A DNA stretch of 61,359 nucleotides from Hyphomicrobiales bacterium (GCA_027488155.1 JAIYCE010000045.1:1-61359); one strand, 5' to 3'; shown: positions 1 to 9,451, counted from the first letter of the stretch. Numbers and translations: made by a program. The notes: a model not told the origin generated them from the letters alone.

Positions 1-106
1 GAAATGTCGCCCCAGCGCCAGAAATGTCAGCCGCTGCAACAGGTTGCGAAAGGCCAACAAAGGCCGCAACCGCAACAAGGCCGCTCAAACGAGATATAAA
101 GCTCAC
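1..106 (-). CDS. pstS: Phosphate ABC transporter substrate-binding protein PstS (N-terminal fragment)
   Basis: Only the first 35 codons are in the window; the gene runs off the left edge. It begins with GTG at 106-104, preceded by AAGGGAG at a normal ribosome-binding distance. The peptide has a hydrophobic Sec signal ending in a PVAAA cleavage site, and the mature part begins ADISGAGATF, the hallmark N-terminus of PstS, which binds periplasmic phosphate for the PstCAB importer. It lies directly downstream of a PhoR-like kinase on the same strand and behind a Pho-box-like repeat, as expected for a phosphate-starvation gene. Identification rests on this short but very characteristic stretch. 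Confidence 0.85.
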   Translation of the reverse strand, partial: MSFISRLSGLVAVAAFVGLSQPVAAADISGAGATF

Positions 107-134
107 GGTTTGTCTCCCTTAGGACTTCTTTGCA

Positions 135-171
135 ATGAATGAGTATGAAAAATATATGACGTATCGATGAC
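135..171 (-). promoter_or_regulatory. Pho-box-like direct repeats upstream of pstS
   Basis: On the minus strand, TCAT-containing units recur at 11-nt spacing: GTCAT (171-167), GTCAT (160-156) and TTCAT (149-145), with a further TTCAT at 139-135. PhoB-type regulators bind tandem 7-nt elements spaced by one helical turn (consensus CTGTCAT units with 4-nt spacers), so this fits a Pho box in the phoR-pstS gap. It lies 30-65 nt before the pstS start. The assignment is based on pattern and context only. Confidence 0.65.
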
Positions 172-195
172 TGCCCATAGGGCTAGCGGCCGAAC

Positions 196-1218
196 CTAGT
201 CGCCCTGTTGATAAAGCGGAAGTGCCAACCTGAAGGTTGCGCCTTCGCCTTTACGGCTTTCAATCTGCAATTTGCCGCGATGATGGGCGGCAATGTGCTT
301 GACGAGGGCGAGGCCTAGGCCGGTCCCACCTTTGTCGCGACTTTCCGCAACGTCGACGCGATAGAATCGCTCCGTCAGGCGCGGCAAATGGTCGGGTGAA
401 ATACCCGGCCCCCAATCCTGCACTGAGAGGACCGCTTGGCCGCGCTGCGTTTCGATGCTGATAAGCACCTTGCCGCCGCTCGCACCGTATTTGATGGCGT
501 TCTCGACCAGATTCTCAATGGCGCGCAGCAATTCGTCCCGGTCGCCCGCGACCATCACTGGGTCGCATGGTGCGATCTCCAGCGTGACTGCACGCTCTGC
601 GGCGAGTGGTCTCAAGCCATCCCCAATTTGCTGAATGAGTGCAGTGAGATCCAGCTTGTCGGATGGCGTCTGGTGCTCACGCATTTCAACGCGCGAAAGT
701 GACAGGAGATCATCGATCAGCCGCGCCATGCGCTGCGCTTGTGTCTGCATAATAGCGAGAAATCGCTCGCGCGCTTTTGCATCGTCGCGCGCCGGGCCTT
801 GCAGGGTCTCGATGAAACCAAGCACAGAGGCGAGCGGTGTACGTAATTCGTGGCTTGCATTGGCGATGAAATCGACACGCATAGCCTCGATCCGGCGGGC
901 CTCTGAAAGATCACGAAAAGCGAGCAATGCGCGTGCGGCCTGTCCACCAAGCGCAGCAACGCGGACATAATAGGCGCGCTCAACAGGGCGGCGCTCTTCC
1001 CATTCCGTTTCGCGGATGGCCTCGCCGGCAAGGACTGCGTTAATGGCATCAAGGACAGCGGGATTGCGAATTGCAAAAGCAAAGGGACGCCCATTTTGCA
1101 AGCCCGGGAAAAGTGCCCGCGCTGCGCCATTCGCTTCTGTGACATGACCACGCACGTCAACGATCACAAGTGGATCAGGCGCTGTCTCCAGAAGCGCAAG
1201 GGCCGAAACGTCGATCAT
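196..1218 (-). CDS. phoR: PhoR-like sensor histidine kinase without membrane anchor
   Basis: 340-residue histidine kinase. A PAS-like domain covers about residues 8-100. The HisKA dimerisation domain carries the H-box ANASHELRTPLA with phospho-acceptor His123. The HATPase domain shows an N-box (ENLVENAIKYG), a G1 box (DWGPGI) and GGTGLGLALVKH. It lies just upstream of pstS and is most similar in build to PhoR, which phosphorylates PhoB under phosphate limitation. Unlike typical PhoR it has no N-terminal transmembrane segment: the ORF starts at the PAS domain, and its ATG overlaps the stop of the upstream flippase-like gene by 4 bp, so the two are probably co-translated. No response regulator is in view, so the phoR symbol is contextual. 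Confidence 0.75.
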   Translation of the reverse strand: MIDVSALALLETAPDPLVIVDVRGHVTEANGAARALFPGLQNGRPFAFAIRNPAVLDAINAVLAGEAIRETEWEERRPVERAYYVRVAALGGQAARALLAFRDLSEARRIEAMRVDFIANASHELRTPLASVLGFIETLQGPARDDAKARERFLAIMQTQAQRMARLIDDLLSLSRVEMREHQTPSDKLDLTALIQQIGDGLRPLAAERAVTLEIAPCDPVMVAGDRDELLRAIENLVENAIKYGASGGKVLISIETQRGQAVLSVQDWGPGISPDHLPRLTERFYRVDVAESRDKGGTGLGLALVKHIAAHHRGKLQIESRKGEGATFRLALPLYQQGD

Positions 1219-2222
1219 TCCCGCTCCTGTGCCTCGCGTTCGCGATAGGTTTTCAGATGGCGCGCGATTTCATAGGCACCCAAAAGTGCCAGCGCCAACA
1301 TGAAGGGTGCCAGATAATAGATCACGCGAAACAGGAACAAGGCACCAAGCATCGCATTTTGCGGCACCCAAGCAAAAGCGAGCAGCATCGTCGCCTCGAA
1401 CACGCCGAGCCCGCCTGGCGCATGGCTGGCAATGCCAAGGATGCAGGCAAACGCATAAACCGCAGCGAACATCGGAAATTCGATGTTATGGCCGGCGGGT
1501 AACAACACATAGAGTACCGTCGCAGCGGCACAGACATCGGCCGCACCAAGCGCCAATTGCACCAGCGTAACTTTCAGGCTTGGCAGCTCGATCAGCCATT
1601 TTTGCACGCGCACTGCGCGACGTTTTTGCGCCACCCAGACGAGATAAAAAAGGATCACGGCTAGAACGGCGACGCCGATCAACTGATTCATTTTTGAGGG
1701 CAGATGATTGATGCCGCCGATCGCGCCGGTTTCGGCCAGTAGCCCAAACGCGATGACAAGCGCCATGCCAAGCCAGAATGTCACACCCGCAATCAGCGTG
1801 ATCGATGCGACTTTCGCAGCTGAGACGCCGTGACGTGAATAGATCCAATAACGCACTGTCGCCGCCGTGATGAGCGGAAATCCAAGCGTGAACGAGATGG
1901 CAAAGCTTGTGTAGGAGCCCAAGGCTTTGGTGCGATAGGGCATCGTAATCTGCAATTGGCGCAGCGCCAGCACATCGTAGAAGGTCAGGAACAGATAGCT
2001 TAGAGCCGTGAATCCAGCGGCGATCAGTAATTGTTCGCGATTGGCATTCGCAAGTGCATTGCGAATCCCGTCGACCCCGACCTCGGACACGATGTGCCAA
2101 AGTACCACGAGCGATGCGACAAACAGGATCGCGCTTGCAATCGTTCCGAGTTTCTGAAAACGCGCGCGCATGACAGCGCTGCGGACTTCAGTCTCCGGTG
2201 AGGGTGAACGCGACTGGTCCAT
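1215..2222 (-). CDS. Lysylphosphatidylglycerol synthase/flippase-like membrane protein (UPF0104/YbhN type)
   Basis: 335-residue polytopic inner-membrane protein with about eight hydrophobic segments spread from residue 30 to 320. It carries features of the UPF0104 / MprF transmembrane family, such as the FTLGFPLITAATVRYW stretch and a glycine-rich SHAPGGLGVFEA segment near residue 270. Family members are thought to move lipids across the membrane. The C-terminal aminoacyl-transferase domain of MprF is absent, so lysyl-PG synthesis itself is not indicated. The N-terminus is short, charged and cytoplasmic. It is translationally coupled (ATGA overlap) to the PhoR-like kinase gene, which is an unusual pairing. 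Substrate unknown. Confidence 0.75.
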   Translation of the reverse strand: MDQSRSPSPETEVRSAVMRARFQKLGTIASAILFVASLVVLWHIVSEVGVDGIRNALANANREQLLIAAGFTALSYLFLTFYDVLALRQLQITMPYRTKALGSYTSFAISFTLGFPLITAATVRYWIYSRHGVSAAKVASITLIAGVTFWLGMALVIAFGLLAETGAIGGINHLPSKMNQLIGVAVLAVILFYLVWVAQKRRAVRVQKWLIELPSLKVTLVQLALGAADVCAAATVLYVLLPAGHNIEFPMFAAVYAFACILGIASHAPGGLGVFEATMLLAFAWVPQNAMLGALFLFRVIYYLAPFMLALALLGAYEIARHLKTYREREAQERE

Positions 2223-2250
2223 GCGGATTCCACATCTCGGCTGCTAAGGG

Positions 2251-2274
2251 TTCTGCCGTCCATAGACGGCAGAA
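2251..2274. repeat. Perfect hairpin between glutathione transferase and flippase genes
   Basis: TTCTGCCGTC (2251-2260) and GACGGCAGAA (2265-2274) form a perfect 10-bp stem with a 4-nt loop. It lies in the 63-nt gap after the glutathione transferase stop. No T-tract follows on either strand, so it is not a classical intrinsic terminator. It could attenuate read-through or stabilise the 3' end of the upstream mRNA. Confidence 0.5.
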
Positions 2275-2285
2275 TAAGGGCAGGC

Positions 2286-2894
2286 TCAGCCATTGCGTGC
2301 AGCCAATGCGGCGGGGCGGGCGAGCGCGGCATCGAGCCACGCCAGAACCGTCGGTGCATCGGCAAAGAGTTCGGGCGCGGGTTTCGCATATGAATAAACG
2401 GACGCCGCATTGAGGTCGGCAATGGTAAAGCGATCGCCGACAAGGTAGCCGCCGCGCTTCTTGAGTTCGGCTTCCAGAATAGCCGTCGGCTTGCGCAGCA
2501 ATTCGACCGCCTCGTCAGCCTTGTGCGGTTCACGCTCAGCTTCCGGCTTAAGCGCACGGTGATAGAGGATCTGCAAGGCTTGGCTTTCAACTTCCGTCAC
2601 CGCCCAGAAGCTCCACATCGTCATCAACCCGTCTTCCTCGACGGATTTCGGGGCCAAGGGGCCGCCATGCTTCTTGGCGAGATAAAGGTCGATGGCGAGT
2701 GATTCCCACATTACGAGATCACCATCTGTAATGGCCGGAACATGGCCATTCGGATTGATCGCCAGAAAGGCAGGCTCTTTCTGCTGGCCCGCACGCATGT
2801 CGACAGGATGGAGTGTGTAAGGGATACCCAATTCATGGGCCGTCCAAAGCGGACGAAAAGCGCGAGAACGTGGAATACCGTAGATGGTCAGCAT
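2286..2894 (-). CDS. Glutathione S-transferase family protein
   Basis: 202 residues, the usual size of a cytosolic GST. The N-terminal thioredoxin-like domain (1-80) starts MLTIYGIPRSRAFRPLW and contains the glutathione-binding cis-proline segment GHVPAI and the WESLAIDLYLA stretch, where WES corresponds to the usual ESxAI glutathione-contact motif. The C-terminal all-helical domain includes VGDRFTIADLNAASV, the conserved N-capping/hydrophobic-staple region of GSTs. Such enzymes conjugate glutathione to electrophiles or reduce peroxides. Substrate cannot be inferred, and no functional partner is adjacent. Confidence 0.85.
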   Translation of the reverse strand: MLTIYGIPRSRAFRPLWTAHELGIPYTLHPVDMRAGQQKEPAFLAINPNGHVPAITDGDLVMWESLAIDLYLAKKHGGPLAPKSVEEDGLMTMWSFWAVTEVESQALQILYHRALKPEAEREPHKADEAVELLRKPTAILEAELKKRGGYLVGDRFTIADLNAASVYSYAKPAPELFADAPTVLAWLDAALARPAALAARNG

Positions 2895-2962
2895 GGATGA
2901 TCCCCCTTATGGGTCTGAGACCTAGCCGATTCTGCGTGCTGTTTCAGCACATCCTGATGACG

Positions 2963-2989
2963 AAAACCCCGCTGCGGATCGCAACGGGG
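2963..2989 (-). terminator. Intrinsic terminator after the small lipoprotein gene
   Basis: Read on the minus strand, CCCCG-T-TGCG / CGCA-G-CGGGG (2989-2967) forms a GC-rich stem with one mismatch and a 3-nt loop, followed at once by TTTT (2966-2963). It begins 37 nt after the lipoprotein stop codon, and its orientation matches that gene. The T-run is short, so termination may be partial. Confidence 0.6.
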
Positions 2990-3025
2990 CCTTGGTCCGG
3001 AGGTCAGCCGAAAACGGTGAAAGGA

Positions 3026-3418
3026 TCACCAGATCCAAGGTTGCGGGCCGCCCCAGCCCCACATGCCCCAATCCCAAGACGCTTCTTGGTTGATCATGGC
3101 AGTCACCTGCTGCTCATTGGCGAGGTTCTGCTGGAAGACCATCTGGCGGTAATTCTGATACGCGGTCTGATTGCCGGCATAGAGGCATTGGCAAACGATC
3201 GGGTCGGCATAAAGCCAGATCGGATTGCCATCCTTCGTCTGTTGGACAAATCTGTTCGGCGGCAACGATTTGATCGCCGCGACCTTGGCCGGGCTGTCGG
3301 CCGGGCTGATGACGAAACCGGCTGCCGTCAGCAGGTTTTCCTTGGCCGTGATCGATTGCTGGCACGCGCCGAGCGCGAGGGCCGAGGCCAAAACCAAGGC
3401 GGAGGCGAGTTTCTTCAT
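3026..3418 (-). CDS. Small secreted lipoprotein, function unknown
   Basis: 130 residues, starting at ATG 3418 with AGGA 8 nt upstream. The longer reading frame extending to 3583 is upstream non-coding sequence. The N-terminus MKKLASALVLASALALGAC is a textbook lipoprotein signal with lipobox LGAC, giving a mature N-terminal Cys. The mature part contains VCQCLYAGNQTAYQNYRQM and ends in an aromatic, Gly/Trp/Pro-rich tail (WGMWGWGGPQPW). I do not recognise the family. It has its own terminator and is divergent from the flavoprotein gene. Probably anchored in the periplasm or outer membrane. Confidence 0.75.
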   Translation of the reverse strand: MKKLASALVLASALALGACQQSITAKENLLTAAGFVISPADSPAKVAAIKSLPPNRFVQQTKDGNPIWLYADPIVCQCLYAGNQTAYQNYRQMVFQQNLANEQQVTAMINQEASWDWGMWGWGGPQPWIW

Positions 3419-3543
3419 GGTAACATCCTGTCTGACTGGTCGCGCCACCAGGGGCGCTTGATCCATTAACCTATGATAGTCACCCTTTTCATACGAGGTC
3501 ACCTCCTCGTTTACGGTTTGGTTACCAAGCGGGGCCGCCACTT

Positions 3544-4743
3544 TTGAAATCAGCATCGGTCGCCATAGTGGGTGCGGGTCCAACGGGGCTCTTCGCCGCC
3601 GAATGCCTCGCCGAAAAGGGGTTTTCGGTGACGGTCTATGACCGGATGCCGTCGCCGGCGCGCAAATTTTTGATGGCGGGGCGGGGCGGGCTCAATCTCA
3701 CCCATTCCGAACCTGTTGATGCCTTCCTCGCCCGCTATGGTGAGGCGCGGCCGCTTCTCCAGCGTGCTTTGGCCCGCTTCTCGCCCGATGAATTGCGGCA
3801 ATGGGCGCATGGGCTTGGCGAAGAGACCTTCACCGGCACGAGCGGGCGCGTTTTCCCGAAAAGCTTCAAGGCCTCGCCGCTTCTGCGTGCATGGCTAAGG
3901 CGGTTGGATGGCTTGGGCGTAAGTCTGCGTACACGGCATGAATGGCGCGGCTTTGGCGAAGATGGAGCCCTCCTGTTTACAACGCCCGATGGCGAAGTCC
4001 GCGTTGCAGCGGATGGCGTATTGCTGGCCCTTGGTGGCGCATCATGGCCGCGTTTGGGGGCCGATGGCGGCTGGGTGGCCGGTCTGCGCGCCCATGGCGT
4101 CGAGATACTGCCCTTTGTGCCGGCCAATGCCGGTTGGCTGGTCCATTGGACCGACCACGTCCGGCGCTTTGCGGGCACACCGCTCAAGCGCATTGCGCTC
4201 ACGATTGGCGCGGAGACAGCGCGCGGTGACGCCATGCTCACTGAGACGGGTCTTGAGGGTGGGCCGATCTATGCGCTGGGCGCCCGCCTGCGCGCCGCTC
4301 TCGCCAAGGGCGATGCGCGTGTCGCAATCGATCTGCGGCCCGATCTTGCTGAAGCGGTCCTCACACAAAAGCTCGATACTGCACGCAAGGGCGCATCCAT
4401 GGCGAAGCGTCTCACGCAGTCTGGATTGACGCCTGCGATGCAGGCTGTGTTGCGTGAGGCTGGGCCTTTGCCAAGCACGGCTCAATGTCTGGCAGCACGG
4501 ATCAAGCGTGTGCCGCTCGATGTGAAGGGCCTTGCCGGGCTTGATCGAGCCATTTCATCGGCGGGCGGTATCGCGCGCGGCGCGATCGATGCGCACCTGA
4601 TGCTGAAAGCCAGACCCGGCGTTTTCGTAGCGGGCGAAATGCTGGATTGGGAAGCGCCAACGGGTGGCTATTTGCTGCAAGGCTGTTTTGCCACGGCGGC
4701 GCTCGCCGCCGATGGCATTGTTGCGCTTCTCACAAAGCGTTGA
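3544..4743 (+). CDS. HI0933/YhiN-family FAD flavoprotein
   Basis: 399 residues with a TTG start. The N-terminal FAD-binding Rossmann motif is VAIVGAGPTGLFAAE (residues 6-20), followed by MAGRGGLNLTHSEP, characteristic of the HI0933-like (YhiN/BaiN) flavoproteins. The C-terminal half contains the second nucleotide-contact motif GVFVAGEMLDWEAPTGGYLLQGCFATA, which is diagnostic for this family. Members are probable NAD(P)H-dependent oxidoreductases whose physiological substrates are largely undefined. The stop is immediately adjacent to the stop of the convergent helicase gene, with no space for a terminator. Confidence 0.85.
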   Translation: MKSASVAIVGAGPTGLFAAECLAEKGFSVTVYDRMPSPARKFLMAGRGGLNLTHSEPVDAFLARYGEARPLLQRALARFSPDELRQWAHGLGEETFTGTSGRVFPKSFKASPLLRAWLRRLDGLGVSLRTRHEWRGFGEDGALLFTTPDGEVRVAADGVLLALGGASWPRLGADGGWVAGLRAHGVEILPFVPANAGWLVHWTDHVRRFAGTPLKRIALTIGAETARGDAMLTETGLEGGPIYALGARLRAALAKGDARVAIDLRPDLAEAVLTQKLDTARKGASMAKRLTQSGLTPAMQAVLREAGPLPSTAQCLAARIKRVPLDVKGLAGLDRAISSAGGIARGAIDAHLMLKARPGVFVAGEMLDWEAPTGGYLLQGCFATAALAADGIVALLTKR

Positions 4744-6696
4744 TCACTGATCGCGCTTCTTGTCGTTTTTCTTGATACGACGTGCGGCGGGGTGCGCTTC
4801 GCTCTTGTCGCGCTTGCCTTTGAAGTCCTTGTTCTTAAAGTCTTTGCCTTTGGCGCCGTCGCTCTTGAATTTCTTGCCGCCATCGCGCTCTTTGAAGGGG
4901 CGCTTGTTTTCGCCACGTTCATCGTCGCGCTTGTCCTTGCGGCGCGGCTCGAACTGCGCATCGCTTGGACCGGTTGATGGCGAGATACGGATGTTTTCCG
5001 GATCGGGCCGTTTGGCGGCAAGCGCAAAACTTTCGGCCGCATCGGCTGAGACTTCGAAAAATGTTTCGCGGTCGAAAATCTTGATTGAACCGAGATTAGA
5101 TTTGGAAATGTCGCCACGGCGGCAGATCAACGGCACGAGCCATTTCGGATCGGCATTTTTTGTACGTCCAAGATCGAGTTTAAACCACACACCGCCCTCC
5201 ATGCGGGGCCGCTTCGGCCGTGGGGCTTCGCGATCTTCAAACTCACGACGCGGCCCACGCTCAGGCCGTTCATGCCGCTCGCCGCGCTCATTACGCTCGC
5301 CGCGCTCTTGGCGGCGCTCGCGAGGATTGTCACGGCTATTGCGCTTGTCGCGCGGATCGTCGCGCCGGCGGCGCTCGTTGATTTCACCCGGATCGCTGAT
5401 ATCTTCGATGGCAGGCAGACGTGCACGATAGACGCGCACAAGAGCGGCAGCGAGTTCTTCCGCTGTCTTCTCGTTCATCAAGGTGCGCGCCATGGCGCGG
5501 TCTTCATCCGCCATCGGCTCGGTGATGAGAGGGTCATTGAGGAGACGCGCTTCATCAAGTTCGCGAATATCTTCAGCGGTTGGAGGCGCTTGCCATTGCA
5601 GCGATATATTGGCATCACGCAGGAGTCTTTCGGCCTTGTAGCGCCGCGATGTCGAGCAGATGATCGCGCTGATGCCCTTTCGACCTGCGCGACCTGTGCG
5701 GCCCGAGCGGTGCTGGAAAGCTTCGGCATCGTGCGGTAGATCGGCATGGATCACGAGGCCGAGATCGGGTAGGTCAATTCCGCGCGCAGCCACGTCGGTC
5801 GCAACGCAGACACGCGCCCGGCCATCGCGCAAAGCCTGCATCGATTGGTTGCGTTCATGCTGGCTGAGTTCGCCTGACAGAAGGACAGATGAGAAGCCGC
5901 GTTCTGTGAGCGTCGCATGGCAATGGCGCGCAGCCTCGCGCGTGTTCATGAACACAATGGCTGTGCGTGCTTCGAAATAGCGCAAGAGATTGACGACTGC
6001 GAATTCGATTTCATTGGCGCGCGCCCGATAGGCGCGGTGTTCGATATCGGCATGGCCACCCGCCGCGCCTTTGACGGCGATACGTTGCGCATTGTTCTGA
6101 TAATTCTGGGCGAGCGCGACAATGCCCTTCGGCAGCGTGGCAGAGAACATCAATGTGCGCCGCGTCTTCGGCATGGCGTCGAGGATGAATTCGAGATCCT
6201 CGCGAAAGCCCATGTCGAGCATTTCATCGGCTTCGTCGAGGACGACGACATCAAGCGCCGACAGATCGAGCCCGCCGCGTTCCAGATGGTCACGCAAACG
6301 TCCCGGCGTGCCGACGACGATGTGAACGCCGTCTTCAAGGCGGCGGCGTTCGCGCCGCGCATCCATGCCGCCGACGCAGGTTGCGATACGTGCGCCCGCT
6401 GGCTCGTAAAGCCAGGCGAGTTCGCGTTCGACCTGCAGCGCCAGTTCGCGTGTAGGTGCGATCACGAGCGCTTGCGGCGCACCGGCGCGGCTAAATCTTT
6501 CATTCTCGCCGAGAAGGTCTGCGGCCATAGCGATGCCGAAGGCCACGGTTTTGCCTGAGCCTGTCTGCGCCGAGACCAGAATGTCCCTGCTCAGCAATTC
6601 GGGTGCGATGACGGCAGCTTGGACAGGGGTGCGTTCGAGATAGCCGCGCTCGGAAAGCGCACGGGCAAGCGCCGGATGGACGGAAGCAAAGGACAC
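4744..6696 (-). CDS. DEAD-box ATP-dependent RNA helicase with DbpA-type RNA-binding domain
   Basis: About 650 residues from a GTG at 6696, chosen because VSFASVHPALARAL is the usual N-terminal start of this group; an upstream GTG at 6744 would add 16 residues. The helicase core shows the Q motif (TPVQAAVI), motif I AQTGSGKT, motif II DEAD, motif III SAT, and motif VI HRSGRTGRAGRKG. After the core comes an Arg/Glu-rich linker, then a DbpA/CsdA-type RNA-binding domain (WFKLDLGRTKNADPKWL and following), then a Lys/Asp-rich tail. The role is probably remodelling of structured RNA (ribosome assembly, cold adaptation, mRNA decay). It resembles DeaD/CsdA, but the symbol is left open. Confidence 0.88.
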   Translation of the reverse strand: MSFASVHPALARALSERGYLERTPVQAAVIAPELLSRDILVSAQTGSGKTVAFGIAMAADLLGENERFSRAGAPQALVIAPTRELALQVERELAWLYEPAGARIATCVGGMDARRERRRLEDGVHIVVGTPGRLRDHLERGGLDLSALDVVVLDEADEMLDMGFREDLEFILDAMPKTRRTLMFSATLPKGIVALAQNYQNNAQRIAVKGAAGGHADIEHRAYRARANEIEFAVVNLLRYFEARTAIVFMNTREAARHCHATLTERGFSSVLLSGELSQHERNQSMQALRDGRARVCVATDVAARGIDLPDLGLVIHADLPHDAEAFQHRSGRTGRAGRKGISAIICSTSRRYKAERLLRDANISLQWQAPPTAEDIRELDEARLLNDPLITEPMADEDRAMARTLMNEKTAEELAAALVRVYRARLPAIEDISDPGEINERRRRDDPRDKRNSRDNPRERRQERGERNERGERHERPERGPRREFEDREAPRPKRPRMEGGVWFKLDLGRTKNADPKWLVPLICRRGDISKSNLGSIKIFDRETFFEVSADAAESFALAAKRPDPENIRISPSTGPSDAQFEPRRKDKRDDERGENKRPFKERDGGKKFKSDGAKGKDFKNKDFKGKRDKSEAHPAARRIKKNDKKRDQ

Positions 6697-6839
6697 GGAA
6701 AGCCTGACGGTCGGAAAAGAGAAGGGGCAGCGGGCCAAGGCCACAAAGTGAAGTGGCCGCGCGATGAAGTTTTAGCGGGGCGCGCAACGCCCACACATAT
6801 AAAGCTTACGCCTTTATGTCGCCAAAAGCCAGAAAAAGC

Positions 6840-8456
6840 TCACTTCAGGGAGTGAATGGCCGCAAGAAGTCCGGCAGTTCCGGCGGGTGCATCGTTCTCA
6901 CTTCCTTGCACCGCAGGCAGAAGGGCGGTCGCCAGTTCCTTACCGAGCTCGACCCCCCATTGGTCGAAAGCATTGATATTCCACACGGCCGCTTCGACGA
7001 AGACCCGATGTTCATAAAGGGCAATCAACCGGCCAAGTGTGAACGGATCGAGCCTGCGATAGGCGATGGTCACCGAAGGACGATTGCCGGGGAAAGACCG
7101 GAACGGCGCGAGCCGCTGGGCCTCTTCGGCTGTGCGCCCCTGTTTGAGCATGGCCGCCTCAGCCTCTGCCTGTGTGCGGCCTCGCATCAAGGCTTCCGAT
7201 TGCGCAAGGCAATTGGCGATGAGAATGGCGTGCTGGTGCTGGAGATCGGGCTCATGCCCTTCCGCCGCAATCAAAAACTCGACCGGGATCGTATCGGTTC
7301 CCTGATGGAGTAATTGGAAAAAGGCATGTTGCGAATTCGAACCCGGTTCGCCCCACACGAGGGGACCGGTTGGGCGTGTCACCGGCATGCCATCGCGGTC
7401 AAGCGATTTGCCGTTCGACTCCATGTCGAGCTGTTGCAGATAGGCCGGAAAGCGCGCGAGCCTTTGGTCGTATGGAATGATGGCGCGCGCGGGATAGAGG
7501 CAGACATCGCGATGCCAGAGCCCAATCAAGCCAAGCAGCACTGGTAAATTCTGCGCGAAGGGCGCGGTACGGAAATGCGCATCCATCGCTTGGCCGCCCG
7601 CAAGAAATTGATTGAACCGTGTTTCACCAATCGCGATGGCAAGCGGTAGACCGATGGCCGACCAGAGCGAATAGCGCCCGCCAACCCAATCCCAGAAACC
7701 GAACACGCGATCAGGCGCAATGCCGAACGCCGCGACCTTGTCCAGTGCTGTGGAGACGGCGGCGCAATGGGCGATCACGGCGCTTTCGCCTAAATGCGTA
7801 ACCAACCAGCGTCGCGCCGTCTGCGCGTTCGTCATGGTTTCGATGGTGGTGAAGGTTTTCGACGCGATGATCAATAAAGTGCGCGCCGGATCGAGCTTTT
7901 TCAGCGTATCAGCGATGTGCGATCCATCGATGTTCGACACGAAATGCAAGCGCGGTCCGTCATGATAGGGCGCGAGTGCCAGCGTCGCCATCACAGGGCC
8001 GAGATCCGATCCGCCAATCCCGATATTGATGACATCGGTGAAGGGCTTGCCGTCTGCCGCAGCAATACGACCTGAGCGTATCCCCTCCGCAAAAGCGCAG
8101 AATGCACCGCGCGTCGCGGCCACATCGCGTGCGAGCGCCACGTCGGCCACCGTTGCGCCACCGCGCAAAGCGGTGTGCAGAACGGCTCGCTTTTCGGTGT
8201 TGTTGAAAACCGCGCCTGCCAGCATTGCATCGCGCTGCTCCGCGACATCAGCCGCTTGGGCAAGCCGCAGCAGGAGATCGAGCGCCGGACCATCAAGAGC
8301 GCATTTTGAATAATCGAGTATGAGATCGTCCTGCCGCGCCGAAAAACGAGAAAAGCGATCCGCGTCCTCAAACAAGGAGGTAATGGTCCGGCCTTTATGC
8401 GCGGCGCGATTGGCGGCAAGCGCGGCAAAGGTTTGGTCTACAGCGGCACGTTTCAT
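6840..8456 (-). CDS. pgi: Glucose-6-phosphate isomerase
   Basis: 538 residues, full length for bacterial Pgi, which interconverts glucose-6-phosphate and fructose-6-phosphate. Visible family signatures are [14 protein letters not shown] near residue 145, [13 protein letters not shown], the [17 protein letters not shown] signature, and [19 protein letters not shown], which includes the catalytic Glu and His. Its ATG overlaps the stop of the upstream fructokinase gene by 4 bp. The pair therefore forms an operon that takes fructose to fructose-6-phosphate and on to glucose-6-phosphate. Confidence 0.95.
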   Translation of the reverse strand: MKRAAVDQTFAALAANRAAHKGRTITSLFEDADRFSRFSARQDDLILDYSKCALDGPALDLLLRLAQAADVAEQRDAMLAGAVFNNTEKRAVLHTALRGGATVADVALARDVAATRGAFCAFAEGIRSGRIAAADGKPFTDVINIGIGGSDLGPVMATLALAPYHDGPRLHFVSNIDGSHIADTLKKLDPARTLLIIASKTFTTIETMTNAQTARRWLVTHLGESAVIAHCAAVSTALDKVAAFGIAPDRVFGFWDWVGGRYSLWSAIGLPLAIAIGETRFNQFLAGGQAMDAHFRTAPFAQNLPVLLGLIGLWHRDVCLYPARAIIPYDQRLARFPAYLQQLDMESNGKSLDRDGMPVTRPTGPLVWGEPGSNSQHAFFQLLHQGTDTIPVEFLIAAEGHEPDLQHQHAILIANCLAQSEALMRGRTQAEAEAAMLKQGRTAEEAQRLAPFRSFPGNRPSVTIAYRRLDPFTLGRLIALYEHRVFVEAAVWNINAFDQWGVELGKELATALLPAVQGSENDAPAGTAGLLAAIHSLK

Positions 8457-9451
8457 GATGGCATTCCCGTATCTTGCAAAGCGAGGGCGGCATCGATTGC
8501 GGCAGCAGTAGGCGGGTTGGTCCCTTCCCGCGTCACATTGAGCGATGCTGCAGCAATGGCGCGGATGAGGCAGGCTTGCAAGTTCACCGCTGACAGCGTC
8601 TCAATCCCATCGCGCGACAGCGCGCCGAGGCGATCGAGCGCCGCCAGAAACCCGGCATGGAAGCAATCGCCCGCGCCGACCGTATCGACCACCGCGACGC
8701 GCGGCGCGGCGGCATGAAGAGAGCCGCCCGCCGTGTAGGCGGAAGCGCCATCTGCCCCCCGCGTGATGAGCACGAGCGCCGCACCGCGCGCGAGCCAGTG
8801 CGCTGCCGCCGCGTCCGGCGTACGCTGCCCTTCATAGGCAAGCGCGATATCTTCTTCGCTGGCCTTCACGATGGTCGCGAGCGGCTCATAGGGCGCAAAG
8901 CGCTCCGCCCAAAGTAAACTCGATCCAACGAGTGCCGGCCGGTAGTTGACATCGATGCTGACGAGCCGGTCGCGTGCTGCGAGCTGCGCTATGGCCAGCA
9001 TGGCATGTCGAACCGGTTCCACCACCATCGGATAAGACGATAGGACGATGGCCCTATAAGCGTCTGGAAGCGTTTCCGGCACATGAGAGGCACCAAACAT
9101 GATGTCGGCACCCTCATGCCCGCGGAAGTCATAGGAAGGTTGGCCTATGGTATCGCGCGAAACGATCGCCAAAGTCGTCTTAAAGGGCAGCGGTGGGGAC
9201 AGCGTGTGATCGATGCCTTCGGCGTCGAGGATCCCGCGCAGCATTTGCCCGAAGGCATCACCGGAAAGGCCGCCAAAGAAGCCTGCTTTGACGCCTTGCC
9301 GCGCTAACGCGACAGCAACGTTGAACGGCGATCCGCCCATGGCAAAAACGGCAGGGCGTGCAAGTCCGCCACCTTGCCTTAGGAAGACATCCATCAAGGC
9401 TTCGCCGCACGTTAGGATCACACGCTTTTCCTTCGTAATTAGCGCCGACAA
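8453..9451 (-). CDS. Fructokinase, PfkB carbohydrate kinase family
   Basis: 332 residues. It begins with CGEALMDVF, the typical fructokinase N-terminus, then [15 protein letters not shown] (substrate-binding glycines, PfkB signature 1) and ends with [17 protein letters not shown] (PfkB signature 2, with the catalytic Asp in GAGD). Linkage by a 4-bp ATGA overlap to pgi supports phosphorylation of fructose to fructose-6-phosphate. Other hexose or nucleoside substrates cannot be excluded from sequence alone. It is divergent from luxR across a 172-nt gap. Confidence 0.85.
   Translation of the reverse strand: MSALITKEKRVILTCGEALMDVFLRQGGGLARPAVFAMGGSPFNVAVALARQGVKAGFFGGLSGDAFGQMLRGILDAEGIDHTLSPPLPFKTTLAIVSRDTIGQPSYDFRGHEGADIMFGASHVPETLPDAYRAIVLSSYPMVVEPVRHAMLAIAQLAARDRLVSIDVNYRPALVGSSLLWAERFAPYEPLATIVKASEEDIALAYEGQRTPDAAAAHWLARGAALVLITRGADGASAYTAGGSLHAAAPRVAVVDTVGAGDCFHAGFLAALDRLGALSRDGIETLSAVNLQACLIRAIAAASLNVTREGTNPPTAAAIDAALALQDTGMPS

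Noticed and set aside
3493-3510. 6-bp inverted repeat ACGAGG/CCTCGT between the lipoprotein and flavoprotein genes
   Set aside because: Short arms and no T-tract; too weak to call an operator or terminator.
4760-5431. 223-codon plus-strand frame opposite the helicase tail
   Set aside because: It is the antisense of the Lys/Arg/Glu-rich helicase C-terminus and is compositionally biased (Ser/Arg/Leu) with no independent support.
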